Part shown: positions 36,992 through 46,476 of the stretch, in pieces
How the letters are laid out: every line of letters starts with the position of its first letter
Position numbering within the stretch: position 1 is the first letter of the stretch
Assembly (NCBI GenBank): GCA_028532815.1
Contig: JAQQAS010000050.1
Span: forward strand, 1-55,464
Direction: 5' to 3'
From: Pleomorphochaeta sp.
GTDB taxonomy: Bacteria > Spirochaetota > Spirochaetia > Sphaerochaetales > Sphaerochaetaceae
DNA length: 55,464 nt
Position numbers and translations under genes: made by a program
Notes under the pieces: generated by a model
Databases searched by the model: none
What the model saw: only the letters and a program-made list of their open reading frames with translations
What the model was told of the DNA's origin: nothing

Positions 36992-38284
36992 ATGAAAAAA
37001 GTTTTATTAACTGTTTTAGCAATTCTATTGATTGCTCCAACTTTTGTTTTTGCTCAAGGTGAAAAAGAAGACGAGAACATTACAATTGAATTTTGGACAC
37101 ATGAAGATGCTAACAGACAAAAGTTAGAAGAAAGATACATAGCTGAGTTTATTGAAACTCATCCTAATGTTACTGTAAATGTAACAAGACAATCCTCTAC
37201 AAAGATGATTGAGTTAGTTCAAACAGCATTTGCAGCTGGCCAAGGACCCACAATTTTTAATTTATCAATTAATGATGAATATCCTTTTATGGATGCAGGA
37301 TTAGTTGCACCAATAGATTATGAAGCTGTTGGTTATGGCTCTAAAGCAGAATTAGTTGATGCTTATGTAGATGGTATGTTAGATCCTGTTACAGTTGGAT
37401 CAGATATTTATGGACTTCCTTTAGAATTAACTAACTGGTCTTTATTTATTAATAAAAATGTATTTAAAGATGCTGGTTTAGATCCTGAAACTGACTATCC
37501 AAAAACATGGGAAGAAATGTTAGAAGTTTCTAAAAAATTAGTTTTAAGAGATGGTGATATTTTAACAAGAAGAGGCTTCGACTTTAGATATCCTTATTAT
37601 TTGGAATCAATGGTTCCAATGGTAGAACAATTAGGTGGTGCTTTATTTAATGAAGATGGTACTGAAGCAATTATCGGCGAAGATGCTTGGGTTTCATGGT
37701 TATCTTACATGAAAAACTGGGGCCCTAATGGTGAAAATTTAGGTTCTCCTACATATAAAAACGCAAGAAAATTATTTAACTCAAATAATAACGATATTGC
37801 AATGGCAATGACTGGTTTATACCAAGAAGCTAGAATTAATAATGATAACCCAGACTTCTATAACAGTGAAGAATGGATGGTAGTTCCTTTCCCAACATTT
37901 GAAAATGCTGTAAAAGATGTAGCTGCTTGTTATTATGGTCATTATTACATGGTTAATAGTGAAGAAAATGAAGCAACTCAAAAAGCTGCATGGGAATTAA
38001 TTGGTTATATGCTTTCTCACGGTGAAGAATATTTAACAAACGTAAATATTATTCAACCTACTAAAGCTTTAATGAATAGTGAAGCATATCATAACATGCC
38101 ATTCTCTGATGTATTTACAACTGATTTTGAAAGAGGTCATGTAGTTTATTTTGGAGCTAATTCCACAGAAATTCAAAACTTACTAAGAAATGCTGTTGAA
38201 AGTGTAATGCTTCAAGATGAAAGCCCTGAAAAAGCTTATTTAAACTTAAAAGCTTCTGTTCAAGAACTAATTGACGAAGAATAA
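36992..38284 (+). CDS. sugar ABC transporter, extracellular binding protein
   Basis: Periplasmic solute-binding protein of the MalE/UgpB kind, 430 residues. The signal peptide (MKKVLLTVLAILLIAPTFVFA) has no lipobox cysteine and is followed by the QGEKE start often seen in treponeme binding proteins. The mature N-terminus ITIEFWTHEDANRQKLEERYIAEF and the GLPLELTNWSLFINKNVFKDAGLD region are typical of carbohydrate-binding members. The ribosome site is CGGAGG. It leads a three-gene operon with two permeases but no ATPase. Substrate is unknown; an oligosaccharide is likely. Confidence 0.92.
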   Translation: MKKVLLTVLAILLIAPTFVFAQGEKEDENITIEFWTHEDANRQKLEERYIAEFIETHPNVTVNVTRQSSTKMIELVQTAFAAGQGPTIFNLSINDEYPFMDAGLVAPIDYEAVGYGSKAELVDAYVDGMLDPVTVGSDIYGLPLELTNWSLFINKNVFKDAGLDPETDYPKTWEEMLEVSKKLVLRDGDILTRRGFDFRYPYYLESMVPMVEQLGGALFNEDGTEAIIGEDAWVSWLSYMKNWGPNGENLGSPTYKNARKLFNSNNNDIAMAMTGLYQEARINNDNPDFYNSEEWMVVPFPTFENAVKDVAACYYGHYYMVNSEENEATQKAAWELIGYMLSHGEEYLTNVNIIQPTKALMNSEAYHNMPFSDVFTTDFERGHVVYFGANSTEIQNLLRNAVESVMLQDESPEKAYLNLKASVQELIDEE

Positions 38285-38296
38285 TAAAAAGTTTAC

Positions 38297-38316
38297 GGGA
38301 GAAGGAAACTTCTCCC
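38297..38316 (+). other. binding protein–permease intercistronic hairpin
   Basis: GGGAGAAG pairs with CTTCTCCC around a GAAA tetraloop, 13 bases after the binding-protein stop and without an immediate T-run. Such hairpins usually stabilise the upstream message so that binding protein is made in excess over permeases. Confidence 0.75.
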
Positions 38317-38343
38317 ATTTAAAATTATTTTTTAGGAGACCTT

Positions 38344-39270
38344 ATGTCTAAAAAAACAAAAAAATATAGTATTGAACAAAAAGAAGCTCGCTGGGGACTA
38401 TTATTTACTATTCCTTGTGTTGTTTTTTTTGCAATATTTAGTTTCTATCCAATTATTAATGCTTTTATTACAAGTTTAACTGATGCAAAAGTATTATCTA
38501 GAACAAGAGAATTTGTTGGCTTAAAAAACTATATTTATCTTTTTACAAAAGATAACGGTGGTTTTTCTTTAGCAAATTCAATGAGAGCTACATTAACATT
38601 TACAATAGGAACTTTTATTCCTATGGTAGTAATATCATTAATAATAGCCGTATTATTGATGCAATTAAGAAAAAATAAATATCGTGGGTTTTTCCAAATT
38701 GCATATTATATGCCTGCTGTATTATCAAGTGTTGTTGCTGCTTCTATATGGATGATTTTATTTGATCCTAGAGGTTTATTTAATCAGTTTAGTAATTTTA
38801 TACTATTAACATCAGGTAAAGATTATGGTTGGTTAGTTAATTCCTCTATGTTACAAGCTTCTACCATGATTGTATATTTTTGGAAGTACATTGGCTATTT
38901 TGTTATTTTATTTATAACAGGATTGGCATCAATTCCTCCTACTATATATGAAGCTGCCACTGTGGATGGGGCAAATAGATGGAAAACATTCTGGAGAATA
39001 ACATTACCTTTATTAAAACCAACAGTTTTATTAGTTTCTGTAATGGCTATGTTGCAATGTTTAAAGACTTTTTCTACACAATATATGTTCCACCAAGGTG
39101 GGGCTGCAAGACAACCAATTGATGTAATTACTATGAACATTTATTTCACTGGTATTAGGAACGGAAGAATTGCCAGAGCAAGCGCGATGTCAATTATCTT
39201 GTTTGTCATAATGTTAGTACTAACTTTATTACAATTTAAAGCTAGTAATAGTGATGATGTTGAATATTAG
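38344..39270 (+). CDS. sugar ABC transporter permease, MalF/UgpA type
   Basis: A 308-residue inner-membrane permease with six predicted membrane segments (starting with LLFTIPCVVFFAIFSFYPII). The EAA loop that contacts the ATPase reads YEAATVDGANRWKTFWRITLPLLKPT. It lies 59 bases downstream of the binding-protein gene, past a hairpin, with a TTAGGAG ribosome site, and is followed after nine bases by the second permease. Together they form one heterodimeric channel. Confidence 0.93.
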   Translation: MSKKTKKYSIEQKEARWGLLFTIPCVVFFAIFSFYPIINAFITSLTDAKVLSRTREFVGLKNYIYLFTKDNGGFSLANSMRATLTFTIGTFIPMVVISLIIAVLLMQLRKNKYRGFFQIAYYMPAVLSSVVAASIWMILFDPRGLFNQFSNFILLTSGKDYGWLVNSSMLQASTMIVYFWKYIGYFVILFITGLASIPPTIYEAATVDGANRWKTFWRITLPLLKPTVLLVSVMAMLQCLKTFSTQYMFHQGGAARQPIDVITMNIYFTGIRNGRIARASAMSIILFVIMLVLTLLQFKASNSDDVEY

Positions 39271-39279
39271 GAGAAATAA

Positions 39280-40155
39280 ATGAATAAATTTGTTGGTAAA
39301 TTAACTATTACTGAAGCTATAGTTTGGATCTTTTTATCATTAGTCTTGTTATTCACTATTTTGCCTATAGTGTTTATGTTAGTTGCATCTTTCATGGATT
39401 CAAAACAAATTTTGGCTATGCCATTTTCTTGGATTCCATCAAAAGAATATTTTACTTCATCTGATAGAACTTTTTTTACTAATTTTATCAAGGCCATTTT
39501 AGGAAATAATAATAATGCTATTTTCTTTAGAACCTTATTTAACTCTTTAGTTGTTGCTATTACAGTATCTCTAACTACTGTATTTTTAGCATCACTTTGT
39601 GGTTATGGATTAGCAAAATTTAAGTTTAAAGGAAATCATTTTATTTTTATGGCAATTATGGCAACAATGATGATTCCATTTGAAGCAATTATGATTCCTT
39701 TATATATGGTTACTAGTAGCTTAAACATGATGAACAGTTACAGAGGTTTGATAATTCCATTCTTAGTTAGTGCTTTTGGTGTTTTCCAAATGAGACAATA
39801 CTTATTAACTTTCCCAAGTGAATTTTTAGATGCTTCACGTGTTGATGGACTAGGGGAGTTTAATATTTATGCAAGAATAGTACTTCCTAACTGTACTCCT
39901 GTAATTGCAACACTTGGAATCTTAAGTTTTAGAAACCAATGGGATAATCTGCTTTGGCCATTATTAGTTTCTCAAAAAGAAACTATGAAGACTATTCCAT
40001 TATATATCACTAAATTTAGTGAAGAAAAACAAACCGATGAAGGAGCTATGATGGCTTGTGCTCTATTAGCTTCAATTCCAATGTTTTTATTATTCGGCTT
40101 TTTATCTAAATACTTTTTAGGTGGAGCTGCTGTTTTTGAATCTAGAAAAGGTTAA
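39280..40155 (+). CDS. sugar ABC transporter permease, MalG/UgpE type
   Basis: A 291-residue inner-membrane permease with six hydrophobic segments. Its EAA loop is LDASRVDGLGEFNIYARIVLPNCTPV, the MalG-type partner sequence. The N-terminus (ITEAIVWIFLSLVLLFTILPIVFMLVASF) is the usual first helix. The C-terminus FGFLSKYFLGGAAVFESRKG contains the conserved GLT-like ending of the family (here GGA-A). The operon ends here in a terminator; no ABC ATPase gene follows, so a shared MsmX/UgpC-like ATPase must be encoded elsewhere. Confidence 0.93.
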   Translation: MNKFVGKLTITEAIVWIFLSLVLLFTILPIVFMLVASFMDSKQILAMPFSWIPSKEYFTSSDRTFFTNFIKAILGNNNNAIFFRTLFNSLVVAITVSLTTVFLASLCGYGLAKFKFKGNHFIFMAIMATMMIPFEAIMIPLYMVTSSLNMMNSYRGLIIPFLVSAFGVFQMRQYLLTFPSEFLDASRVDGLGEFNIYARIVLPNCTPVIATLGILSFRNQWDNLLWPLLVSQKETMKTIPLYITKFSEEKQTDEGAMMACALLASIPMFLLFGFLSKYFLGGAAVFESRKG

Positions 40156-40185
40156 CCCCTTCCAATTTTTAGATAAATCACTCTT

Positions 40186-40222
40186 GCTATTACAAATCGC
40201 GAAGTTTGTAATAGCTTTTTTT
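40186..40222. terminator. terminator between transporter operon and two-component genes
   Basis: GCTATTACAAA pairs with TTTGTAATAGC across TCGCGAAG and is followed by seven T residues that overlap the stop of the convergent response-regulator gene. Confidence 0.9.
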
Positions 40223-40961
40223 ATAAATTATCTCTAAACTTTGATGGAGTAGTGTTTAATAAACGTTTAAAAATTTTAGCAAAATACCCTGGTGTAATAA
40301 ACCCACATTTATTAGCTATTTCATTTATATTTAGATTAGAGTTTATTAGTAAATCTATGCTTTTATTTATTCTATAGGTATTTAAATATGTTAGAAAATT
40401 AATACCAACAAGTTCTTTAAATAATCTTGATAAATGAGTTTCACTAACATTTAGAGAAAGGGCAGCTTCTTGTAAACCTACCTGTTGTTGATAATTATTT
40501 TTAATGAATTCAATAGCATTATTTATTAAATGATTTGATACAGATTCTATTAATTGAATTTGAATAATATTTTGGTTACTGTTTTCTTTTTTATCTTTTA
40601 ATTTTAAAGTAATTTTTGATAAAGCTTGTAATAAATCATTGTTATCTAAAGGTTTTAATAGATAGTCCTCTACGCCTAAACGAATGGCATTCTGCATATA
40701 TTTAAAATCAGAATATCCAGATAAAATTATTGAATATACTTCAGGAATAACTTTGCTCAACATATCTAATCCAGTCTGACCTGGAAGACGAATATCAGAA
40801 ATTACAATATCAGGACAAAGCTCATCTATCAATTGTTGACCTGTGATTCCATCGCTTGCAACTCCTACAAGTTCTATATCTTGAATTTCGTTATTAATTA
40901 TCATAGTGAGTTCTTTGAGTTCTATTTGCTCATCTTCAACAATTACTAATTTAAAACTCAT
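40221..40961 (-). CDS. response regulator, YesN type (REC + AraC HTH)
   Basis: A 246-residue DNA-binding response regulator. The receiver domain has acidic residues in VIVEDEQIE, the phospho-acceptor D56 in VISDIRLPGQTG and the conserved K103 in YLLKPLDN. Residues about 145–245 form two AraC-type helix-turn-helix units (AALSLNVSETHLSRLFKELVG and EIANKCGFITPGYFAKIFKR). The start lies inside the histidine-kinase gene, whose last codons carry the ribosome site (AAGGAGG). Such pairs normally control adjacent sugar transporters, and the ABC operon is the obvious candidate target. Confidence 0.95.
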   Translation of the reverse strand: MSFKLVIVEDEQIELKELTMIINNEIQDIELVGVASDGITGQQLIDELCPDIVISDIRLPGQTGLDMLSKVIPEVYSIILSGYSDFKYMQNAIRLGVEDYLLKPLDNNDLLQALSKITLKLKDKKENSNQNIIQIQLIESVSNHLINNAIEFIKNNYQQQVGLQEAALSLNVSETHLSRLFKELVGINFLTYLNTYRINKSIDLLINSNLNINEIANKCGFITPGYFAKIFKRLLNTTPSKFRDNL

Positions 40962-42708
40962 CCATTCCTCCTTGTGTTAAAGAATAGTATTTAGGGATTA
41001 TTATAGTTGCTTTGGTTCCACAAGGTTTTATATCACTAAAAGTAATTGATGCTTGATTTTTATAAAATAATTGAAGTCTTTTATAAACATTAAATAATCC
41101 TACGTGATTTGATTTTTCAAGAAGATTCAAATTATTCATTACTTCTTTATTTTTAAATCCAATTCCATTATCAGTAATTTCTATAATAATATTTGCACTA
41201 TTCTGTTTTATTGATATAGAAATATACCATTGACCAATTTTAGGTTCAAGACCGTGAACAATTGCATTTTCAACAATAGGTTGTAAAAGAAGTTTTGGAG
41301 TTGTAGTACTTAGAATAGATTCATCTATATCATAATTTACATGGAGTTTATCTTGGAATCTTATTTGTTGAATTGTTAAATAACTTTTAACAAGCTCCAA
41401 GCTTTTTTCTAAAGTACAATCTGGAGAATCATTGTAGATTGAAGATCTTAAGAGATGCCCTAATTTTATTGATATTGTATAAATTTCTTCTTGATTATTA
41501 ATTTTAGCAAGAGATTTGATAGTATTTAAGGTGTTAAATAAAAAATGAGGATTGATTTGTGATTGTAGAGCTTCTCTTTCGGCTTCAAAAATTCTTTTTT
41601 GAGATTCTTTTGTTGTTTGTAATAAATTTACAATCTGAATTACCATGTTATTAAAACTTTCATTTAATTGTTGCATTTCATAAATACTATTTTCTTCTAT
41701 ATCAATAGCTAAGTTTCCCTGCTCAACTCTTTTCATACCCTTTATTAGTTTATGAATAGGTTTAGTAATTTGTTGTGCTAAGAAGTAAGTAACAATTAAA
41801 GCAACAACAAGTCCAAATAGAATTGCAAAAATATTAATAATAATAATTTGTTGAAGGTTTTCGTTAAATGTTTGATTTTCTATATAATTGGCAACATAAA
41901 AAGAAGTTGTGCCTATTTGATTTAATGAAAGTACATAATTGTTGTCATTATATATGGTTTCTTTAAATTTACCTTTTTCTCTAATTAAAAGACCTGGAAA
42001 ATTGTTAAATGAATAGTATTCACTTGCATTATCAAGTTCTGATGCAACAAAAGAATCTGTATCAATTAAAATTGAAGTAGATAGAGATTTGTTTTCATCA
42101 ATATGTTTAATTGTTGATTCATATATATCTAAAATTACAAAGCCAAGGACATTTTGATTTTCATCAAATATATATCGAATCATGGTAATAGAAACATCAT
42201 CTTCCGTGTTTAAATTGTCATTTGAAATAATTTTTGTATAAGAGAATGGTTTGCTATCCATAAGAGGTTCTACAATATCTAAAATAGTAGAATGATTTCT
42301 TAAATCATAATCTTTAGGAAATGCATGTGTTGATAATTTAATATTACCATCAATACTAGTTACCATAGCAGATGCTTTATATATATCTCCTTTCATTGTT
42401 GAAAAAAGTAAATTATAAGCTTTTGCACTATATTCTTGATCATTAATTAGATTTGGGTTCTCTAATAATTCAATAATAAGAGAATCTTTAGAGAGTGAGT
42501 AAATCTTATGTCTGTATTCTTCAAAAACCTCTTCAAGTTTGTTTGATTGTATTTCGCTTAAAATATTTAAATTTAATTTTAATCCATCGATTACTTTTTT
42601 CTTAGCTAATGTAGAACTGACAATCGAAAAGCTAATGAGGGGGATAGAGATTAAAATAAAGAAGTATATAAAAAGCCTCGTGAAAAGCGTTGTTTTAATT
42701 TTTTTCAT
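40951..42708 (-). CDS. sensor histidine kinase, YesM type
   Basis: A 585-residue membrane sensor. Two membrane segments (about 10–33 and 287–310) enclose a ~250-residue extracytoplasmic sensor domain of the Cache kind, then HAMP (ITKPIHKLIKGMKRVEQGNL) and a His_kinase domain with the phosphorylated H388 in QINPHFLFNTLNTI. The ATP-binding domain has PIVENAIVHGLEP-like N-box and ITDNGIGF G-box motifs. The stop overlaps the regulator start by 11 bases. The signal sensed is unknown; extracellular carbohydrate or a binding protein–sugar complex is usual for this family. Confidence 0.95.
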   Translation of the reverse strand: MKKIKTTLFTRLFIYFFILISIPLISFSIVSSTLAKKKVIDGLKLNLNILSEIQSNKLEEVFEEYRHKIYSLSKDSLIIELLENPNLINDQEYSAKAYNLLFSTMKGDIYKASAMVTSIDGNIKLSTHAFPKDYDLRNHSTILDIVEPLMDSKPFSYTKIISNDNLNTEDDVSITMIRYIFDENQNVLGFVILDIYESTIKHIDENKSLSTSILIDTDSFVASELDNASEYYSFNNFPGLLIREKGKFKETIYNDNNYVLSLNQIGTTSFYVANYIENQTFNENLQQIIIINIFAILFGLVVALIVTYFLAQQITKPIHKLIKGMKRVEQGNLAIDIEENSIYEMQQLNESFNNMVIQIVNLLQTTKESQKRIFEAEREALQSQINPHFLFNTLNTIKSLAKINNQEEIYTISIKLGHLLRSSIYNDSPDCTLEKSLELVKSYLTIQQIRFQDKLHVNYDIDESILSTTTPKLLLQPIVENAIVHGLEPKIGQWYISISIKQNSANIIIEITDNGIGFKNKEVMNNLNLLEKSNHVGLFNVYKRLQLFYKNQASITFSDIKPCGTKATIIIPKYYSLTQGGMDEF

Positions 42709-42830
42709 ACATTTATTCTATATAATAATAATATCAAACGCAATAAAATTAACTTTTCAATTTTTGATTCTAGAAACAAAATTAATTCTAAAATTTGATA
42801 GCAATGTTTAAATTTAGAGAAAATAATAAG

Positions 42831-42889
42831 TTTTGTAAAACATTCACTTAATTTTTGTAAAGTAACTTATATAAAATTATCTTACAAAA
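42831..42889. repeat. TTTTGTAA motif cluster, possible operator
   Basis: TTTTGTAAAA at 42831 recurs as TTTTGTAAAGTAA at 42853, exactly 22 bases (two helical turns) later. An inverted copy TTATCTTACAAAA lies at 42877–42889. Direct repeats on one face of the helix suit an AraC-type dimer such as the adjacent response regulator. Confidence 0.4.
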
Positions 42890-43195
42890 ATAATAATTTT
42901 AAAAAAAATATATTTTTTTTTAGAGTAAAAATTTGATTCTTTTTTAGCAGAAAATAGAATTAAAAAATCGCTATAAAAACGGAATATAGATATTGTCATT
43001 TGTCAGAAACTTTTAGTTAAATTTGAGATAAATGGCTGTTTTTGTTATTATTTTAACAAAATCTATTTAACTTTGATTTGCCTATATAATAGCTAAAAAA
43101 GCAAATTTATTTAAATTTCCATTATATTTTTATTTACATAATCAATTTAAACGCTTTAAATTAATGTTTTTATTTTTCTTCAATCTGCTGTATGT

Positions 43196-43224
43196 TTGAC
43201 ATATTAAAACATACTGTTTATAGT
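43196..43224 (+). promoter_or_regulatory. near-consensus sigma-70 promoter of xdhABC
   Basis: A perfect TTGACA and TATAGT are separated by 17 bases. The predicted start near 43231 leaves a leader of about 67 bases before the GGAGG-led ATG of xdhA. Confidence 0.8.
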
Positions 43225-43297
43225 TTAATTAACAAATTAATATTATTATTGGATGTATTTATTTGATTTATATATCCAAGTTACATGGAGGTAATTC

Positions 43298-45583
43298 ATG
43301 ATAGTCGGTAAAGCTGTTAATAGGGTAGATGCTGAAGCTAAAGCCAGTGGTACAGCAAAATACGTTGCTGATTTAGTAGATAGAAATGCATTAGTTGCTA
43401 AAGTATTACATTCTACAATTGCAAATGGTACAGTTCTATCCTTTGATTTAGATGAAGCATATAAAGTTCCTGGAGTTGTTAAAATTGTTACTTGTTTTGA
43501 TGTGCCAGATAAACAATTTCCAACACCTGGCCATCCATGGTCAACGCATAAGGCTCACCAAGATATTTCTGACAGAAAGTTATTAAATACTCGTGTTAGA
43601 TTCTATGGTGATGATATTGCTGCAGTAATAGCTGAAGATGAAATTGCTGCTACAAGAGCTCTTAAATTAATTAAAGTAGAATATGAAGAATATGAACCAA
43701 TTTTAACTTATGAAGATGCAATGAAAGATGGTGCTATGGCAATTCATGAGGAAAAACCTAATAATGTTGTAGTTCACAGTGACTATGAAATGGGTAATTT
43801 CGATGAAGCTATTAAAGAAGAAGGTTTAATTAAAGTTGAAGGAACATATGAGACACCTATTGTAAGTCACTGTCACATTGAAAATGCTGGTTCCTATGCT
43901 TATATGGAATCTGGAAGAATTATTGTAGTATCATCAACCCAAATTCCTCATATTATTCGTCGTGTTATATCTCAAGCACTTGATTGTGGTATGGGAAAAA
44001 TTAGAGTTATTAAACCTTACATTGGTGGTGGTTTTGGTAATAAACAAGATGCTCTTACTGAACCTTTAAATGCTTTCTTAACATCAGTTGTTGGTGGTAG
44101 ATGTGTTAAATTATTCTATACAAGAGAAGAAACTTTTGTTTGTACTAGAACCCGTCATGCTATGAAATTCTTTATCGAAAGTTATGTTAGAAAAGATGGA
44201 ACTTTTGCTGCAAGAAAAATAAAAGCTTATTCAACTCAAGGTGCATATGCATCTCATGCTCACGCTTTAGTTGCTAATGCTGTAAATGGCTTTAGAATGA
44301 TGTATCCTGTTGGTGCAATTAAAGGTGATGCTTATACTGTTTATACTAATTTGCCTACAGCTGGAGCAATGAGAGCTTATGGAATTCCTCAAATCGGTTT
44401 TGCTCTAGAAGCACATGTTGATGATATTTGTCAAAAAGCTGGATTTGATAAGGTTCAATTTAGAAGAGATAATATGATGCAAGTTGGGTTTGTTGATCCT
44501 TTTACAACAATTGCTTGTCACTCCTCTGGTCTTGATGAATGTATTACCCGTGGTAAGGAATATGTTAACTGGGATCAAAAAATTGAAGAATACAAAAATC
44601 AAACAGGCGATATAAGACGTGGTGTTGGAATGGCTGTTTTCTGTTATAAAACTGGGGTATATCCAATAGCTCTTGAAACAAGTGCTGTTAGAATGGTTCT
44701 TAACCAAGACGGATCTACACAAGTACAAATGGGTGCTACTGAAATTGGACAAGGTGCAGATACAGTATTCTCTCAAATGGCAGCAGAAACTTTAGGTTTT
44801 ACTTTAGATAAAGTAAATTTAATTTCAACTCAAGATACTGATGTAACTCCTTATGATACGGGTGCATATGCTTCAAGACAAACTTATGTTTCTGGTATGG
44901 CAGTTAAGAAAACTGCTCTCTCCTTAAAGAAAAAGATTTGTGAATTTGCAGGCTATATGTTAAATAGAGATCCTTCTGATTTAGATATTGAAGATAATAA
45001 TATAGTTCATGTTGGTACAAGAGAGAAATATTTAACAACAGAAGAAGTTGCAATGGAAGCTTGTTATTCTCTAGAAAACTCTAACCACATCAGTGCTGAA
45101 GAAACTCATCACTGTTCTGATAATACATATGCATTAGGTTGTTGTTTTGCTGAAGTAGAAGTTGATATTCCAATGTGTAGTGTAAAAATATTAAAAATAA
45201 TCAATGTTCATGATTCTGGTAAAATTATTAACCCTCAAACTGCTAGAGGACAAGTTCATGGTGGTATGAGTATGGGAATTGGTTATGGCTTGTATGAAAG
45301 ATTAATTATTGATCCAAAAACTGGTAAAACTAATAATGATAATTTATTAGATTATAAGTTAATGACTGTATTAGATACTCCTGATTTAGGTTATGATTTT
45401 GTTGAACCTGAAGATCCAAGTGGACCTTATGGAAATAAAGCATTAGGAGAGCCTCCTGTAATTCCAGTTGCTCCAGCTTTAAGAAATGCTGTATATAATG
45501 CTACAGGCGTTGCTGTAAATGCTATTCCTTTACATCCACAAAGATTATTTGAAGAATTTAGTAAAGCAGGTTTAATTAAATAA
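43298..45583 (+). CDS. xdhA: xanthine dehydrogenase-type molybdenum subunit
   Basis: Large molybdopterin-binding subunit of a three-subunit molybdenum hydroxylase, 761 residues, colinear with E. coli XdhA as I recall it. Shared stretches are VSSTQIPHIIRRVISQALD, the Mo-site IGGGFGNKQDAL, TRTRHA, AGAMRAYG, MGATEIGQGADTVFSQMAAETLG, STQDTDVTPYDTGAYASRQ and the catalytic-glutamate region GNKALGEPPVIPV. It hydroxylates purines or related heterocycles; exact substrate is not certain, since selenium-dependent and nicotinate enzymes are relatives. It has a strong promoter and GGAGG ribosome site. Mo-cofactor insertion genes (XdhC-chaperone, MobA) are absent nearby. Confidence 0.92.
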   Translation: MIVGKAVNRVDAEAKASGTAKYVADLVDRNALVAKVLHSTIANGTVLSFDLDEAYKVPGVVKIVTCFDVPDKQFPTPGHPWSTHKAHQDISDRKLLNTRVRFYGDDIAAVIAEDEIAATRALKLIKVEYEEYEPILTYEDAMKDGAMAIHEEKPNNVVVHSDYEMGNFDEAIKEEGLIKVEGTYETPIVSHCHIENAGSYAYMESGRIIVVSSTQIPHIIRRVISQALDCGMGKIRVIKPYIGGGFGNKQDALTEPLNAFLTSVVGGRCVKLFYTREETFVCTRTRHAMKFFIESYVRKDGTFAARKIKAYSTQGAYASHAHALVANAVNGFRMMYPVGAIKGDAYTVYTNLPTAGAMRAYGIPQIGFALEAHVDDICQKAGFDKVQFRRDNMMQVGFVDPFTTIACHSSGLDECITRGKEYVNWDQKIEEYKNQTGDIRRGVGMAVFCYKTGVYPIALETSAVRMVLNQDGSTQVQMGATEIGQGADTVFSQMAAETLGFTLDKVNLISTQDTDVTPYDTGAYASRQTYVSGMAVKKTALSLKKKICEFAGYMLNRDPSDLDIEDNNIVHVGTREKYLTTEEVAMEACYSLENSNHISAEETHHCSDNTYALGCCFAEVEVDIPMCSVKILKIINVHDSGKIINPQTARGQVHGGMSMGIGYGLYERLIIDPKTGKTNNDNLLDYKLMTVLDTPDLGYDFVEPEDPSGPYGNKALGEPPVIPVAPALRNAVYNATGVAVNAIPLHPQRLFEEFSKAGLIK

Positions 45584-45594
45584 GGAGACAAATT

Positions 45595-46476
45595 ATGTAC
45601 GATTTTAATAATATATATCAACCTAAAACTGTAAAAGAAGCTTTAGAGATGAAAAAAGCTCATCCAGATGCTTTGCTTTTAGCCGGTGGTAGTGATATTT
45701 TAATCCAATGCCGTGAAGGTAGGTTAGCAGGTAGAGATGTAATTAGTATCTATACCTTAGATGAACTTAGAGGAATTTGTATGGAAGATGATGGTACTAT
45801 TTTAATTAGACCTTTGACTAGCTTCTCCCATATCACAAATAATCCAATTATTAAGAAATATATCCCAACCTTAGGGGACGCCGTAGATCAAATTGGTGGA
45901 CCACAAATTAGAAATATTGGAACAATTGGTGGTAATATTTGTAACGGTGTTACAAGTGCTGATTCTGCAACTACTTTAAAAACTTATGATGCAATTCTTG
46001 AAATTGCTAGTGTTGATGGAATTAGAATCCTCCCTTATGCCGATTTTAGTAAAGGTCCAGGACGTGTTGATCTAAGAGAAGGTGAAATGCTAACTGGTAT
46101 AAGAATTAAAAAAGATTCTTATGAAAACACATTTGGTAAATATATTAAATATTCAATGCGTAGAGCTATGGATATTGCAACTTTAGGTTGTTCTGTTAAT
46201 GTTAGATTAACTGAAGATAAGAAAAAAGTTGACAGAGTAAGAATTGCTTTTGGTGTTGCAGGTCCTGTTCCTCTTAGAGCTTTAAGTGCTGAAGAGAGCT
46301 TAAAAGGTCAACTAATTAGTGAAGAATTGCTTGAGGCTGCATCTCAAGCTGTAATGGCAGATGTTAATCCTAGAAATTCTTGGAGAGCATCGAAAGATTT
46401 CAGAATTCAATTGATCAAAGAGCTTACAAGAAGAGCCCTAAGATCTTCAATTGAACAAGCTGGAGGTGAATTCTAA
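45595..46476 (+). CDS. xdhB: xanthine dehydrogenase-type FAD subunit
   Basis: FAD-binding subunit of the molybdenum hydroxylase, 293 residues, the same size as E. coli XdhB. The N-terminal YDFNNIYQPKTVKEALEM and the flavin-binding LLAGGSDILIQ and IGGPQIRNIGTIGGNICNG loops are diagnostic. The C-terminal CODH-flavoprotein domain begins after about residue 170 (SMRRAMDIATLGCSVNVRL). It lies 11 bases after xdhA behind AAGGAG and abuts xdhC with a one-base overlap (TAATG). Confidence 0.94.
   Translation: MYDFNNIYQPKTVKEALEMKKAHPDALLLAGGSDILIQCREGRLAGRDVISIYTLDELRGICMEDDGTILIRPLTSFSHITNNPIIKKYIPTLGDAVDQIGGPQIRNIGTIGGNICNGVTSADSATTLKTYDAILEIASVDGIRILPYADFSKGPGRVDLREGEMLTGIRIKKDSYENTFGKYIKYSMRRAMDIATLGCSVNVRLTEDKKKVDRVRIAFGVAGPVPLRALSAEESLKGQLISEELLEAASQAVMADVNPRNSWRASKDFRIQLIKELTRRALRSSIEQAGGEF

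Larger units (their letters stand above)
42709..43297. other. 589-base divergent intergenic region
   Basis: Very A/T-rich, no gene seen on either strand beyond short shadows. It contains a repeated TTTTGTAA motif (42831–42889) nearer the kinase gene, and a near-consensus promoter and 70-base leader for xdhA at the right end. No riboswitch fold that I recognise (purine or molybdenum-cofactor) could be drawn. Confidence 0.6.

Noticed and set aside
42709-43297. Riboswitch (purine or molybdenum cofactor) before xdhA
   Set aside because: The 67-base leader after the predicted start is A/T-rich, and I could not draw the conserved junctions of either class.
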